Origin: Pseudogemmobacter bohemicus
GTDB lineage: Bacteria > Pseudomonadota > Alphaproteobacteria > Rhodobacterales > Rhodobacteraceae
Direction of reading: 5' to 3'
DNA: 64,000 nucleotides
Assembly: GCF_003290025.1 (NCBI RefSeq)
Contig: NZ_QNHG01000003.1
Span: 274,460 to 338,459 of the forward strand
Part shown: in pieces, positions 14,773 to 24,356 of the stretch
Position numbering within the stretch: the first letter of the stretch is position 1
Layout: every line of letters begins with the position of its first letter
Program-made: the position numbers and the translations under genes
Notes under the pieces: generated by a model
Told to the model about the DNA's origin: nothing
Database searches by the model: none
What the model saw: the letters and a program-made list of their open reading frames with translations, nothing else

Positions 14773-16806
14773 ATGGCCTATTTCCTCGGGGTCGATACCG
14801 GCGGCACCTATACCGATGCGGTCATTCTGGATCAGGCGGAGAACCGCATCCTCGGCACCGCCAAGTCTTTGACCACGCGGCATGATCTGGCCGAAGGCAT
14901 CGGCGGCGCCGTGGACCGGGCGCTGGCGCTGTCGGGGGTTGCGGCGTCTGAGATCGCGCTGGTGTCTTTGTCGACCACGCTGGCGACCAATGCGTTGGTC
15001 GAGGGCCAGGGCGGCCGCGTGGCGCTGATCACCATGGGCTTTGACGAGGATGATCTGGCGCGCGCGGGCCTTGCCGAGGCGCTGAAGGGCGATCCGGTGC
15101 TCCGCATCGCAGGCGGCCACAGCCATGCCGGGATCGAGGCCGAAAAGCCCGATCTCGCACGGCTGGAAACCGAGGTTGCGGCCCTTGGCCCCGAGGTGAT
15201 GGGCTTTGCCGTCGCCGCGCGTTTCGCCACCCGCAACCCTGCGCATGAACTGGCGGCGCGCGAGGTGATCCGCCGGGTGACGGGGCGGGGGGTTACCTGC
15301 TCGCATGAGCTTTCCGCCCGGCTGAACGGGCCGAAACGGGCGCTGACGGCGGTGCTGAACGCACGGCTGATCGGGATGATCGACCGCCTTGTCGCCGCTT
15401 GCGAGCGGCATCTCGCCCGGATCGGCATCGCCGCGCCCTTGATGGTGGTGCGCGGCGATGGCGCGCTGATTTCCGCCGCGATGGTGCGCGAGCGGCCGAT
15501 CGAGACCATCCTTTCCGGACCCGCCGCCTCGATCGTCGGCGCGCGCTGGCTGACCGGCGCTCAGGACGCGCTGGTCTCGGATATCGGCGGCACCACCACC
15601 GATGTGGCGATCCTGCGCGGCGGCTTGCCCGAAATCGACCCCGAAGGTGCCCGCGTCGGCGGGTTCCGCACCATGGTCGAGGCGGTGGCGATGCGCACCA
15701 CCGGGCTTGGCGGCGACAGCGAGGTGCATCTGATCAATGAGGGCCTTGCCGGCCGGCTGCGCCTTGGCCCGCGCCGCCTGCTGCCGGTCTCGCTGCTGGC
15801 GATGACCGCGCGGGACATGGTGCATGAGGCGCTGGAGCGCTGGCTCTCCGGCCCGGCGCCGGGCGAATATGACGGGCGCTTCGTGGTGCCGATGCAAGGG
15901 GTGGAGCCGGCGGGTGGCCTCGGCCCCCGTGACCGCGCCGTGCTGGAGCGGATCACAAGGGCGATGCCGGTGGCCCAGGCCCTGACCTCGCGGCTGGAGG
16001 CTGCGGCACTGGACCGGCTGGTCGCGCGGGGCCTTGTGATGATCTCGGGCGTGACGCCCTCGGATGCCAGTCATGTCGGGGGCACGCTGACCGACTGGGA
16101 CGGTGAAGCCGCAGAAAAGGCGCTGCAGCTGATGGCCCTGCGCCGGAATGGTGCCGGCGAGCGCTTTGCCCCGGGCGCGGCAGAAATGGCGCGGCGGATC
16201 ATCGGCCAGGTGACCGCCCAGACCGCCCAATGCCTGCTGGAAGCCGCTTTTGCCGAAGACCCGCGTTTTCAGGGCGAGGATGCGGCGATCCTGTCGCGCC
16301 ACCCGCTGCTTTCTGCGGGGCTTGATCAGCATCAGGGCGTGATGGCGCTGTCTGCGCGCCTTGCGCTGCCGGTGATCGGGCTGGGGGCCTCGGCGCCGTC
16401 TTATTACGGCGCGGTGGGCGCAAGGCTCGGCTGCGAGATGATCCTGCCCGAACATGCCGGTGTCGCCAATGCCATCGGCGCGGTGGCCGGCCAGGTGAGC
16501 CAGCGCGTCTCGGGGTTAGTGACCTCGCCGGCGCAGGGGCGGTTCGTGGCGCATCTGGTCTCGGGCCCGAAAGCCTATGGCGACCGCGACGAGGCGCTGG
16601 ATGCGATGGAAACCGCGCTGCGCGAGGACGCCGGCGCCCGTGCCCGCGAAGCCGGGGCGGTTGACCTCCACCTGACCGCCAGCCGCGAGATTTCTGAGGC
16701 CGGGGTGGAAGGGCAGATCCTCTTCATCGAGGCGGTTGTGACCGTCACCGCCACCGGCCGGCCGCGCATCGCCCATGATCTGGTCGCAGAAGATGCCGGA
16801 ATCTGA
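14773..16806 (+). CDS. hydantoinase/oxoprolinase family protein (HyuA-type)
   Basis: 677 residues. It has the family's N-terminal phosphate-binding strand YFLGVDTGGTYTDAVI and the second ATPase-type motif SDIGGTTTDVAIL (about residues 273-285), the arrangement of the HyuA_N and hydantoinase A domains. Members hydrolyse N-methylhydantoin, 5-oxoproline or, as acetone/acetophenone carboxylase subunits, activate ketones, using ATP. No HyuB or second-subunit gene is adjacent, so the substrate cannot be assigned. Many alphaproteobacteria carry such stand-alone HyuA-like proteins. The start at 14773 follows GGGCGGGCC and opens the conserved N-terminus. It lies 37 bp behind rpoN and could share its transcript. 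Confidence 0.85.
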   Translation: MAYFLGVDTGGTYTDAVILDQAENRILGTAKSLTTRHDLAEGIGGAVDRALALSGVAASEIALVSLSTTLATNALVEGQGGRVALITMGFDEDDLARAGLAEALKGDPVLRIAGGHSHAGIEAEKPDLARLETEVAALGPEVMGFAVAARFATRNPAHELAAREVIRRVTGRGVTCSHELSARLNGPKRALTAVLNARLIGMIDRLVAACERHLARIGIAAPLMVVRGDGALISAAMVRERPIETILSGPAASIVGARWLTGAQDALVSDIGGTTTDVAILRGGLPEIDPEGARVGGFRTMVEAVAMRTTGLGGDSEVHLINEGLAGRLRLGPRRLLPVSLLAMTARDMVHEALERWLSGPAPGEYDGRFVVPMQGVEPAGGLGPRDRAVLERITRAMPVAQALTSRLEAAALDRLVARGLVMISGVTPSDASHVGGTLTDWDGEAAEKALQLMALRRNGAGERFAPGAAEMARRIIGQVTAQTAQCLLEAAFAEDPRFQGEDAAILSRHPLLSAGLDQHQGVMALSARLALPVIGLGASAPSYYGAVGARLGCEMILPEHAGVANAIGAVAGQVSQRVSGLVTSPAQGRFVAHLVSGPKAYGDRDEALDAMETALREDAGARAREAGAVDLHLTASREISEAGVEGQILFIEAVVTVTATGRPRIAHDLVAEDAGI

Positions 16807-16828
16807 AGCGGAAAGCGCGCATACCCCC

Positions 16829-16857
16829 TTGACGCTCCGGACCGGCCCGAATATCCC
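16829..16857 (+). promoter_or_regulatory. promoter of the tRNA gene
   Basis: TTGACG (16829-16834) and TATCCC (16852-16857) are separated by 17 bp and end 10 bp before the tRNA. This is a standard sigma-70-type layout. Confidence 0.6.
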
Positions 16858-16867
16858 CGCGCCCAGT

Positions 16868-16944
16868 GGCTAGGTAGCTCAGCTGGTTAGAGCGTGCGAC
16901 TCATAATCGCAAGGTCGAGGGTTCGAGTCCCTCCCTCGCCACCA
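16868..16944 (+). tRNA. tRNA-Met (anticodon CAT)
   Basis: 77 nt with encoded CCA. The anticodon stem TGCGA/TCGCA around CTCATAA, the D arm GCTC/GAGC and the T arm GAGGG-TTCGAGT-CCCTC are all perfect. CAT means elongator Met, or Ile if lysidine-modified; the first base pair G1-C72 argues against initiator tRNA. The acceptor stem (GGCTAGG against CCTCGCC) has one mismatch, U4 opposite C69, which is unusual in an otherwise ideal tRNA. Confidence 0.93.
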
Positions 16945-17559
16945 TCAATCTATGTGCTTGAAAAAAACAGAAAAACGGGATTTTCGGACTTCCGGGAATC
17001 AGCTTATTGCACACGCTAATGCACCTGTTATTGCACAAGCAGCAGGTTTTCCGGATGTGAACGATTCGGCCCAAAATTTTGAAAAAAATTTGGGGGTTCG
17101 GAAAGATCGCGTTTCGAAAACCCCCGCCGGGGAAGGGGTCCCGGTTTTTTTAAGTGGGAGTTTGCAAGCGGTGTGCTGGCAGCAGCCACACGCGCGATTC
17201 GCCAAGGGGGTATACCCCTTCCGGGTCCCAGCCTTCGAAAAACGGGCTCCCAGGCCTCGCCCTAACGGGCGAACCCTGCCCCTCTGCCGCCTCAGCCAGC
17301 CAGCCGCTTCACCACGTTAGTCACGCCGCAAGCTGACAGACCTTCAATCTAGGTCGGTCGGGAAGCTGGAAAGCCAGTGAGAGTCAAACAGCGACATTCG
17401 TTGCGGCTCAAGGAGGTAGTAGCCCTTGCATTCGCAGCGAAAGGCGGTGGCTCGCTACCTGTCGTGTTCGCTAACCCCGTGCTGCGTACCCGCATCACCG
17501 TAAACCGGTCCTGAAGCGCCGGTCACTTCGCTCCTGTCCGGTGGCAGTTGCCCGGCAGG
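16945..17559. other. 615-bp gene-free region behind the tRNA, partly AT-rich
   Basis: The first 220 bases are far richer in A+T than their surroundings (runs such as GAAAAAAATTTGG). They hold two copies of TTATTGCACA (17003, 17030) and a hairpin with GGGGGTT..AACCCCC arms at about 17090-17125. Short open frames exist on both strands but none resembles a protein, and codon use does not match the neighbours. The rest (about 17200-17559) is G/C-rich without recognisable genes. It may be the remnant of an element inserted at the tRNA 3' end, but no integrase or repeated tRNA end is visible. Confidence 0.5.
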
Positions 17560-18534
17560 TCACCCCGGTGCGCAGCCAGGACAGATGCCCCCTTGCCCGG
17601 CCCAGGCCGGTGCCGGATCCCGGCTGAAACGGTAAAACAGGTTCGGCTCCGAGACGATATAGATGTCGCCGCGCGAGTCCACGGCAAGGCCCTCGGCCTG
17701 GGGGATATCCTCTTTCAGCCCATGCCAGCCCGCCCAGAGCGGCATCACGCTGACCGGGCTGCCATCCGGCGCATATTCGGCCAGCGAGCCGGTCATATCC
17801 GACAGTAAGAGCAGATTTCCGGTCGCGTCATGGGCGGAGAGTGAGGAAAGATCGGTGGTGAAATGGCTGAAACGGTCACCCGGCTGCCATTCGCTGACAC
17901 TGACCGAAAAGCCTTCTCCGGCAATCGCGGCTGAAAGGCCGGTCACCATCAGCACCCGAATGGGCAGCATCTCCTGCGCGATCAGCAGCAGGTCGCGATT
18001 GCCGTCCCAGGACACGCCCTCAAAGCCCATATTCTGGAAACTGCCGTAATTCAAAGCAAGATGTGGCGTTCCGGCCAGATCCACCACCTTTGTCCCGGGC
18101 CTGATCACCACCCAGTTCAGGCTTTGGCTCGCCTCGTCCGAGATGATGAAGACCGAGGCCGCGACATGGGTGATCCCCTCCGGATCCCGGGACCCTTCCA
18201 GCGGTATCAGCCGCAAAAGCTGTCCCTCGGGCGATAATTCCGCAATGGCGGGCGGGCGGTTGATCACCGCGAAAAGCGTGTCGGTTTCGGGTGCCCAGGT
18301 CAGGCCGGAGAGGTTGTCGCCGAGGCCCTCGACGGCCTTCGCCTCGATCCGGGCGGTGTAATAGGGCAGCCAGATGCCCTTGTCCTGCCATTGGGCTGCC
18401 GCCTGCTGCATGCTGCGATAGTGCAGCCAGACCCCGAACAGGCCCGAGGCCCAGAGCCAGAATGCCAGCGCCGCAAGGATCAGCGCGGCCAGCCCCCACC
18501 AGAGGCGGGTCCGGCGGGACGGTGTGGCGGTCAC
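17560..18534 (-). CDS. SdiA-regulated/YjiK-like membrane-anchored beta-propeller protein
   Basis: 324 residues. An N-terminal transmembrane anchor (about 12-34, [20 protein letters not shown]) is followed by a beta-propeller-like domain with repeating strands such as [30 protein letters not shown] and [20 protein letters not shown], characteristic of the SdiA-regulated (YjiK) family. It would face the periplasm. Family members have no firmly established activity. The start codon is GTG and overlaps the hemE stop (GTGA at 18531-18534), so translation is coupled to hemE although no functional link is known. Confidence 0.75.
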   Translation of the reverse strand: MTATPSRRTRLWWGLAALILAALAFWLWASGLFGVWLHYRSMQQAAAQWQDKGIWLPYYTARIEAKAVEGLGDNLSGLTWAPETDTLFAVINRPPAIAELSPEGQLLRLIPLEGSRDPEGITHVAASVFIISDEASQSLNWVVIRPGTKVVDLAGTPHLALNYGSFQNMGFEGVSWDGNRDLLLIAQEMLPIRVLMVTGLSAAIAGEGFSVSVSEWQPGDRFSHFTTDLSSLSAHDATGNLLLLSDMTGSLAEYAPDGSPVSVMPLWAGWHGLKEDIPQAEGLAVDSRGDIYIVSEPNLFYRFSRDPAPAWAGQGGICPGCAPG

Positions 18535-19565
18535 ACGGCCTCCCGCACGGCGTCGATCATCCGCTGCACATTATCGGGGCTGGCATCGGGGGTGATGCCA
18601 TGGCCCAGATTGAAAATATGCGGGCCGTTTGCAAAGGCGCGGACCACGCGGCGCGTCTCACGCACCAGATCCTCGCCGCCCGAGACAAGGTGATGCGGTG
18701 CCAGATTGCCCTGGACGCAGATATCTGTCTGCACATGTTCAGCCGCCCATTCCGGGCTGACAGAATTGTCCACCGCCACGCAATCGGCGCCGGTGGCGGC
18801 GGCGAAACCGATATAGCCCTCGCCCGCCTCGCGCGGGAAGGCGATCACCGGCAGGCCGGGATGGCGGGTCTTCAGCGCCGCGATGATCTTCGCGGCGGGT
18901 TTCACTGCGAAATCCTGGAAATCCTGGCCTTGCAGGCTGCCGGCCCAGCTGTCGAACAGCTTGATCACCTCGGCGCCGGCCTCGACCTGGGCCGAGAGAT
19001 ATTCGATCGTGGCCGAGGTCAGCCGGTCGATCAGCGCCCCGAATGTGGCGCGGTCCTCGCGTTTCAGCCGATGCGCCCCGGCCTGTTCCTCTTTACCGCG
19101 CCCGGCGATCATATAGGTCGCTACCGTCCAGGGCGCGCCGGCAAAGCCGATCAGCGTGGTCTCGGCGGGGAGTTCCTGTTTCAGCAGGCGCAGGGTCTGA
19201 TAGACCGGTGCCAGAGTCTCATGGATCGCCTCATCGGGGCGCAAGCCCGCCACCTGAGCCGCCGTTGTGGTGGTCTCCATCCGCGGCCCCTCGCCGGTCT
19301 CGAACCACAGTTTCGGCCCCAGAGCCTGCGGCAAGAGCAGGATATCCGCGAAAAGGATCGCCGCATCAAAGCCATAGCGGCGGATCGGTTGCAGCGTCAC
19401 CTCGGCTGCCAGTTCGGAATTATAGCAAAGGGAGAGGAAATCGCCCGCCTCGGCCCGTGTCGCGCGATATTCCGGCAGATAGCGGCCCGCCTGGCGCATC
19501 ATCCAGACCGGCGGCACCGGCTGAACCTCTCCCCTCAGGGCGCGCAGGATCTTTTTCCCGCTCAT
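18531..19565 (-). CDS. hemE: uroporphyrinogen decarboxylase
   Basis: 344 residues, normal length. It decarboxylates the four acetate side chains of uroporphyrinogen III to give coproporphyrinogen III in heme and bacteriochlorophyll synthesis. The family N-terminus [17 protein letters not shown], with the substrate-binding arginines, and the internal [14 protein letters not shown] and [13 protein letters not shown] segments are all present. Cytoplasmic. The gene is first in a two-gene unit with the YjiK-like gene. Confidence 0.97.
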   Translation of the reverse strand: MSGKKILRALRGEVQPVPPVWMMRQAGRYLPEYRATRAEAGDFLSLCYNSELAAEVTLQPIRRYGFDAAILFADILLLPQALGPKLWFETGEGPRMETTTTAAQVAGLRPDEAIHETLAPVYQTLRLLKQELPAETTLIGFAGAPWTVATYMIAGRGKEEQAGAHRLKREDRATFGALIDRLTSATIEYLSAQVEAGAEVIKLFDSWAGSLQGQDFQDFAVKPAAKIIAALKTRHPGLPVIAFPREAGEGYIGFAAATGADCVAVDNSVSPEWAAEHVQTDICVQGNLAPHHLVSGGEDLVRETRRVVRAFANGPHIFNLGHGITPDASPDNVQRMIDAVREAV

Positions 19566-19833
19566 GGCATACTCCTGGCATAGTCCGGCTGATCTGACGG
19601 GCCGTGCCCCGCCTGTGCCGGCAAGTCAAGCGCAGATCGGCCGGCGGCGTCGATCTGCCGCCTTGCCCGGCGCCCCGCCCGCCTCTCCGACCGGAGCCGC
19701 CTTTCCCCCCCTCGCTACCCCCCTGCGCAAATACGCCTTCGCGGCGCGCATCCGCCGCCGATCCCGGGCGCTTGTGATTGTCATTGTGGCAAAGATCGGC
19801 GATTTTGTTGCGAATTCAGGTCAAAGGTGCCCC

Positions 19834-20340
19834 ATGCCCGCCGATTTCTCTGCCCTGCCGCCGCGGCGCGTTTCCGCCCCCGTTCTTCTGCTGGTCTATC
19901 TCGCCTGGTATATGTTCGGCGCGGTGCTGGTTGCGGCGATCTATATGGTGGCAGATCAGTTCCTGACCAGTTCGCCGCAAAGCAGCGCGATGGGGGTCGT
20001 GATTCCGATGGTCGCCGGGATGTCTGTCGCTGGTTACTGGGCCAAGCGCGAAGGCCGCCCCGGCGGGGGCCGGCAATGGCGCATTGCGCTTCTGTTCGCC
20101 CTCGTCACCGTTGTGCTGAATGGGGCGCTGATCTGGCTGATCGCCAGCAGCGGGGTGGTGCCCGAGCTTTCTTTCCCCAACGGCTTTACCCGCGATGACC
20201 TGACTTTCGGCAGCATTCTCGGCGCGGCGCTGCTGGTGATCCTGCTCCTGGTGATCCGCTTCGGCTTCTGGATGGGGTTCCGTGGCTGGGAAAAGCAACA
20301 GGCAAGGCTTGCCGCCGCAAAGAACCGCCCCCCGCGCTGA
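19834..20340 (+). CDS. ABZJ_00895-type small membrane protein
   Basis: 168 residues with four predicted transmembrane segments (about 17-40, 52-70, 85-108 and 127-147) and a basic C-terminus. The pattern and length fit the uncharacterised ABZJ_00895 family of inner-membrane proteins. The ATG at 19834 is chosen because the frame upstream is low-complexity Pro/Arg sequence; AAAGGTG lies about six bases before it. The 268-bp gap before it holds no other gene that I can support. Function unknown. Confidence 0.65.
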   Translation: MPADFSALPPRRVSAPVLLLVYLAWYMFGAVLVAAIYMVADQFLTSSPQSSAMGVVIPMVAGMSVAGYWAKREGRPGGGRQWRIALLFALVTVVLNGALIWLIASSGVVPELSFPNGFTRDDLTFGSILGAALLVILLLVIRFGFWMGFRGWEKQQARLAAAKNRPPR

Positions 20341-20446
20341 GGCGTAGCCGGGCGCCGCGCCTCACCCGAAAATGACAGCACTGCGCTTGCGATTTGCGGC
20401 GGTTCTGTAAAGAACAGGCAATGGATTGCTGCGAAAGGGCGGGGCT

Positions 20447-21169
20447 ATGGGCGACGATGATCTGTCGCAAAAGGTCGGGCAGGCGCTGGAAAAGCCGCCG
20501 CGCCGGGTCACCCGGCTGGTTTCTGAAAGCGGTCGGACCTGGTGGCTGAAACGGGTCGAGCGGCTTTCACTGCGGCTCCGTCTGCAAAAGGGCGATCCGG
20601 CCCGCGCTTTTGAGGCCGAGCGCACCGGCCTGAAAACCCTGGCGCAAAACGGTGTGCCGGTGCCCGAAATCGCCCTGGAAGGGCCGGGGTATTTTCTCCT
20701 TCCCGATGCTGGCCCGACCCTGCAAATTCTCGCCGAAGAGGCGCCCTCCGCTCCGGATACCCTGACCGCTTTTGCCGCAGCCGGGCGGGCGCTTGGCCTT
20801 TTGCACTGGGCCGGGCTGTCGCATGGCCGCCCGGCGCCGCGCGATATCTGCTGGGACGGGACCGCCGCGCGTTTCATCGACCTCGAACGCTTTTCGCCCG
20901 CTCATCGCAGCGGCTTCTGGCAGGCGCTGGATATCGTGATCTTCACGCAAAGCTGTTACGCCCGCTGGCCCGATGACCCCCGCTTTCTCGAGACCGCGCT
21001 GGAGGCCTACCGCGTCAACGCCCCCGAAGGCGCACTGGCGCGGGCCGGGCGGCTTGCCTTCTGGCTGGGCTGGCTGAAGCCGCTGGCGTGGCTGGTGACG
21101 CGGTTCAAACCCCTGAGTCGCGAATTCCGCGCCATCCCGCTGACCCTTGCGCGGCTGCGCGCCGCCTAG
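20447..21169 (+). CDS. BUD32/lipopolysaccharide-kinase-like protein
   Basis: 240 residues with a protein-kinase-like fold related to Kdo/heptose kinases of the LPS core: WWLKRVERLSLRLRLQKGDP near the N-terminus, FEAERTGLKTLAQNGVPVPEI, LGLLHWAGLSHGRPAPRDI as the catalytic-loop region and FIDLERF as the metal-binding DxE-like strand. The usual HxD of the catalytic loop reads HGRPAPRD. It may phosphorylate lipid A or core sugar, but the substrate is not evident. Its stop overlaps that of the convergent ABC permease gene (CTAG at 21166-21169). An in-frame TTG lies 21 bases upstream of the ATG chosen. Confidence 0.7.
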   Translation: MGDDDLSQKVGQALEKPPRRVTRLVSESGRTWWLKRVERLSLRLRLQKGDPARAFEAERTGLKTLAQNGVPVPEIALEGPGYFLLPDAGPTLQILAEEAPSAPDTLTAFAAAGRALGLLHWAGLSHGRPAPRDICWDGTAARFIDLERFSPAHRSGFWQALDIVIFTQSCYARWPDDPRFLETALEAYRVNAPEGALARAGRLAFWLGWLKPLAWLVTRFKPLSREFRAIPLTLARLRAA

Positions 21170-23673
21170 CCCTCTTCGCGCAAAAGCCGCGCCGGTTTGA
21201 CGCCGAGCGTCCTGCCCGCAAAGACCAGCCCCGCCAGCAGCACCGCCGCCACGCCGCCAAGGATGATCAGCGCGGCCGAGGCCGGCTCGAAACGCCAGCT
21301 GCTTTCCATGACGAAATACATCACCGCCCAGGAGGAAATCGCGCCCGCGATCACCGCGACAACCCCGGCAGCACTGCCGAGGATCGCGGCGCGCAGCGTG
21401 AAACTCGCCATGATCCGCGCCCTGGACGCCCCCAGAACCTTGAGGATCGCCGCCTCCCGGGCGCGTGAACGCTCACCCGCCGCTGCCGTGCCGATCAACA
21501 CGGCAAAACCGGTCAGAAGCGTCCCCGCCGCCGCCCAGGCCGTCGCGGTGGCGATGGCGGAAAGCGCCTCGGATACCCGGTCCACCGCCTCGCGGATGCG
21601 GATCGCCGTGATGTTCGGCCAGGCTTTGGTGACATCGCGCAGGATCGCGGCCTCGGCTTCGGGCGGGGCGTAAAGCGTTGCGATCTGGCTGTGGGGGGCG
21701 CCTTTCAGCGCGGCCTCGTTCATCACGATCACAAAGCCCATGCCGGCATTCGAGAAATCGACCTCCCGCAGCGAGGTGATGGTGCCGGTGATGTCGCGGC
21801 CAAGGATGTTCACGGTCATCTCATCGCCGATTTTCAACCCGGTTTCTTCGGCGACCTCGGCGGAAAGGCTGATCTGCGGCTGGCCCTGGTAATCGGCGGG
21901 CCACCAGGACCCTGCGGTGATCCGGGTGCCCTCGGGCATCGCACCTGCATAGGAAACGCCCCGGTCGCCCCGGATGATCCAGTGCTCGCCAATCACCTCG
22001 CGGGCGGGGCGGCCGTTGACGCCGGCAACCACGCCGCGCAGCATGGGGGCGGTTTCATACTGGCTGACCTGGGGATTGGCTTTGGCCATGGCGATGAAAT
22101 CCGCGATCTGGTCGGGCTGGATATCGACGAAGAAGAAGGCAGGCGCCCGGGTCGGCAGGTCGCGGTCGATGGCGGCGCGCAGATTGGCGTCGATCTGGCC
22201 GACAGCCGCCAGCACCGAGAGGCCAAGGCCCAGCGACAGGATCACCGGCAGCGCCTCGGAGCCGGGGCCGCCGATGGCCGCCAGCGCCGCGCGAAAGCCG
22301 GGGCGGCCCATCGCCAGCCGGCTATGCGAGAGGCGCCGGGCCAGCCGCCTGAGACCCCAGGCGGCAAGCGCCAGCACGGCGAGCGCCGCCAGCACGCCGC
22401 CCGCCGTACCAAGCGCCAGCTCGGGAATGCCCGAGGTGAAGACCGCCACCGCCACCAGCAGCGCGACCAGCACCGCCAGCAGGGTCAGCCAGCGCCGGCG
22501 CGGCCAGCCCGAGGCGCCGCCGCGATACAGCGCCGCCGCCCGGATCCGCTCGGCCCGGGCGAGTGGCAAAAGGGTGAAGATCAACGCCGTCAGCGCGCCG
22601 TAAAAGGCGGCCTCGATCAGCGCAGCGGGTGAAACGCCGATTTTCGCCGGGAAGGGCAGCGAGGCCTCGATCCAGGGCGCGGCGATCAGCGGCACACCGG
22701 CCCCGATGATCAGGCCGAGGATGATACCGGCCAGTGTCAGCACCGCCACCTGGATCAGATAGGTCGCGAAGATCAGTCCCGAAGGGGCGCCCAGTGTCTT
22801 CAGCGTCGCAATGGTCTTTTCCTTGCCCTGAAGCCAGGCCCTGACCGCCGCTGAAATCCCCACGCCGCCCACCGCGAGGCCCGCCAGCCCGACCAGCACC
22901 AGAAATGACCCCATCCGGTCGATGAAGCGTTCAATCCCCGGGGCGGGGCGGCGCGAGTCGGTCCAGCGCATGCCGGAATCGCGGAAATCGTCTTTCGCAG
23001 CAGCCTCCAGCGCCTCCAGATCGGTGCCGGGGGGCAAAGCGAGGCGGTATTTCGTCTCGTAAAGCGTGCCGGGTGCCAGCAGACCCGACCCCGCCAGCGC
23101 GGGGGTTGCCACGATGGTTCGCGGACCCAGCGAGAAACTGTCGGCGCCGCTGTCGGGCTCATCCAGCAGCGCGGCCATCAGCACGAATGTCTGGGTGCCA
23201 AGGGCAAATGTCTCGCCGGGTTGCAGCGCGAGCCGTTCGATCAGGAGCGGGTCAAGCACCGCGCCTGGCAGCCCGTTCTGCCCCGCCAGCGCCTGGTCGA
23301 GCGGCATCGCCGGATCCAGCTTGACGGTGCCGTAAAGCGGCCAGGCCGTGTCGATCGCTTTTACCTGGGTCAGCGCCTGGTCGCCCGGCGTGATCGCCAT
23401 CGAGCGGAAATCGACGATTTCCGACACCCGCGCGGCATGGCTCGCCATAAAGGCGCGCTCAGTTTCACTGGCAAAGCGGTAGGTGAAGCGCATCTCGGCA
23501 TCACCGCCCAAAAGCACCGAGCCCTGATCGGTCAGCCCGGCCTGGATCGAGGTGCGCAAGGTCGCGACGCCGGCAATCGCCGCCACGCCAAGCGCGAGGC
23601 AGATCAGAAAGACGCGCAGGCCTTTCAGCCCGCCCCGGAGTTCGCGGGCCGCGATGCGGAAGGCGAGGCTCAT
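21166..23673 (-). CDS. FtsX-family ABC transporter permease (YbbP-like)
   Basis: 835 residues. An N-terminal transmembrane helix (LKGLRVFLICLALGVAAIAG), a long periplasmic domain, three helices near 260-370, a second set near 395-440, another periplasmic domain and three C-terminal helices: the ten-helix layout of YbbP-type permeases. With the ATPase encoded just upstream (4-bp overlap) it should form a complex that moves or mechanically processes lipids or hydrophobic compounds rather than a solute importer. In many proteobacteria this pair lies beside tesA, as here, but the substrate remains undefined. Confidence 0.88.
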   Translation of the reverse strand: MSLAFRIAARELRGGLKGLRVFLICLALGVAAIAGVATLRTSIQAGLTDQGSVLLGGDAEMRFTYRFASETERAFMASHAARVSEIVDFRSMAITPGDQALTQVKAIDTAWPLYGTVKLDPAMPLDQALAGQNGLPGAVLDPLLIERLALQPGETFALGTQTFVLMAALLDEPDSGADSFSLGPRTIVATPALAGSGLLAPGTLYETKYRLALPPGTDLEALEAAAKDDFRDSGMRWTDSRRPAPGIERFIDRMGSFLVLVGLAGLAVGGVGISAAVRAWLQGKEKTIATLKTLGAPSGLIFATYLIQVAVLTLAGIILGLIIGAGVPLIAAPWIEASLPFPAKIGVSPAALIEAAFYGALTALIFTLLPLARAERIRAAALYRGGASGWPRRRWLTLLAVLVALLVAVAVFTSGIPELALGTAGGVLAALAVLALAAWGLRRLARRLSHSRLAMGRPGFRAALAAIGGPGSEALPVILSLGLGLSVLAAVGQIDANLRAAIDRDLPTRAPAFFFVDIQPDQIADFIAMAKANPQVSQYETAPMLRGVVAGVNGRPAREVIGEHWIIRGDRGVSYAGAMPEGTRITAGSWWPADYQGQPQISLSAEVAEETGLKIGDEMTVNILGRDITGTITSLREVDFSNAGMGFVIVMNEAALKGAPHSQIATLYAPPEAEAAILRDVTKAWPNITAIRIREAVDRVSEALSAIATATAWAAAGTLLTGFAVLIGTAAAGERSRAREAAILKVLGASRARIMASFTLRAAILGSAAGVVAVIAGAISSWAVMYFVMESSWRFEPASAALIILGGVAAVLLAGLVFAGRTLGVKPARLLREEG

Positions 23674-24356
23674 GCGCGCACCTGATCCTGGACAATCTGG
23701 CCATCGGTCAGCCGGATCACCCGGTCGCAGCGCGTGGCCAGTTCGGGTGCATGGGTGACCATGATCAGGGTAGAGCCGTCGCGGTCGCGCAGGGAAAACA
23801 AGAGATCCATGATCGCCTGGCCATTGACGCCGTCGAGATTGCCGGTCGGCTCATCCGCCAGCAGGATCGGCGGGCGGGCAACGATGGCGCGGGCCAGCGC
23901 CACGCGCTGCTGCTCGCCGCCGGAAAGCTGCGCCGGGTAATGGTCGATCCGGTGGCCAAGGCCGACGGCTTCCAGCTCGGCTTTTGCACGGGGGAAAGCG
24001 TTTTTCTCGGCTCCCAGTTCCAGCGGCAGGGCCACGTTTTCCAGCGCGGTCATATTCGGGATCAGGTGGAAGGACTGGAAGACCACACCCATATTGGCGC
24101 GGCGGAACCGCGCCAGCTGGTCCTCATTCATCGTGCCGAGATCCTGGTCGAGCGCGCTGACCTCGCCCGACGTGGCGCGCTCCAGCCCGCCCATCAGCAT
24201 CAGAAGCGAACTTTTGCCCGAGCCCGACGGCCCGGTCAGCGCCAGTGTCTCACCCCGGTTGACCTTGAGCGCGATGCCCCGCAGGATCGCGACCGGCCCG
24301 GCATTGCCCTGAAGGGTGAGGCCGCAATCGGTCAGTGAAAGGACGGTCCCGGTCAT
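23670..24356 (-). CDS. ABC transporter ATP-binding protein (YbbA/LolD-like)
   Basis: 228 residues. Walker A GPSGSGKSS (about 40-48), signature LSGGEQQRVALARAI and Walker B LLADEPTGNLD identify an ABC ATPase of the MacB/LolD class, partner of the permease that follows. AGGA stands about ten bases before the ATG. The start codon occupies 24354-24356 and overlaps by two bases the ATG of the divergent tesA (CATG, 24354-24357), so each gene's ribosome binding site lies in the other gene's coding sequence. Confidence 0.92.
   Translation of the reverse strand: MTGTVLSLTDCGLTLQGNAGPVAILRGIALKVNRGETLALTGPSGSGKSSLLMLMGGLERATSGEVSALDQDLGTMNEDQLARFRRANMGVVFQSFHLIPNMTALENVALPLELGAEKNAFPRAKAELEAVGLGHRIDHYPAQLSGGEQQRVALARAIVARPPILLADEPTGNLDGVNGQAIMDLLFSLRDRDGSTLIMVTHAPELATRCDRVIRLTDGQIVQDQVRA

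Noticed and set aside
14380-16455. 691-codon minus-strand frame across rpoN and the HyuA-like gene
   Set aside because: Covers two genes with conserved motifs on the + strand and has His/Arg/Gln-rich composition with no motif of its own.
16952-17336. Short open frames behind the tRNA gene
   Set aside because: No ribosome binding sites, no homology that I recognise and codon use unlike the neighbours.
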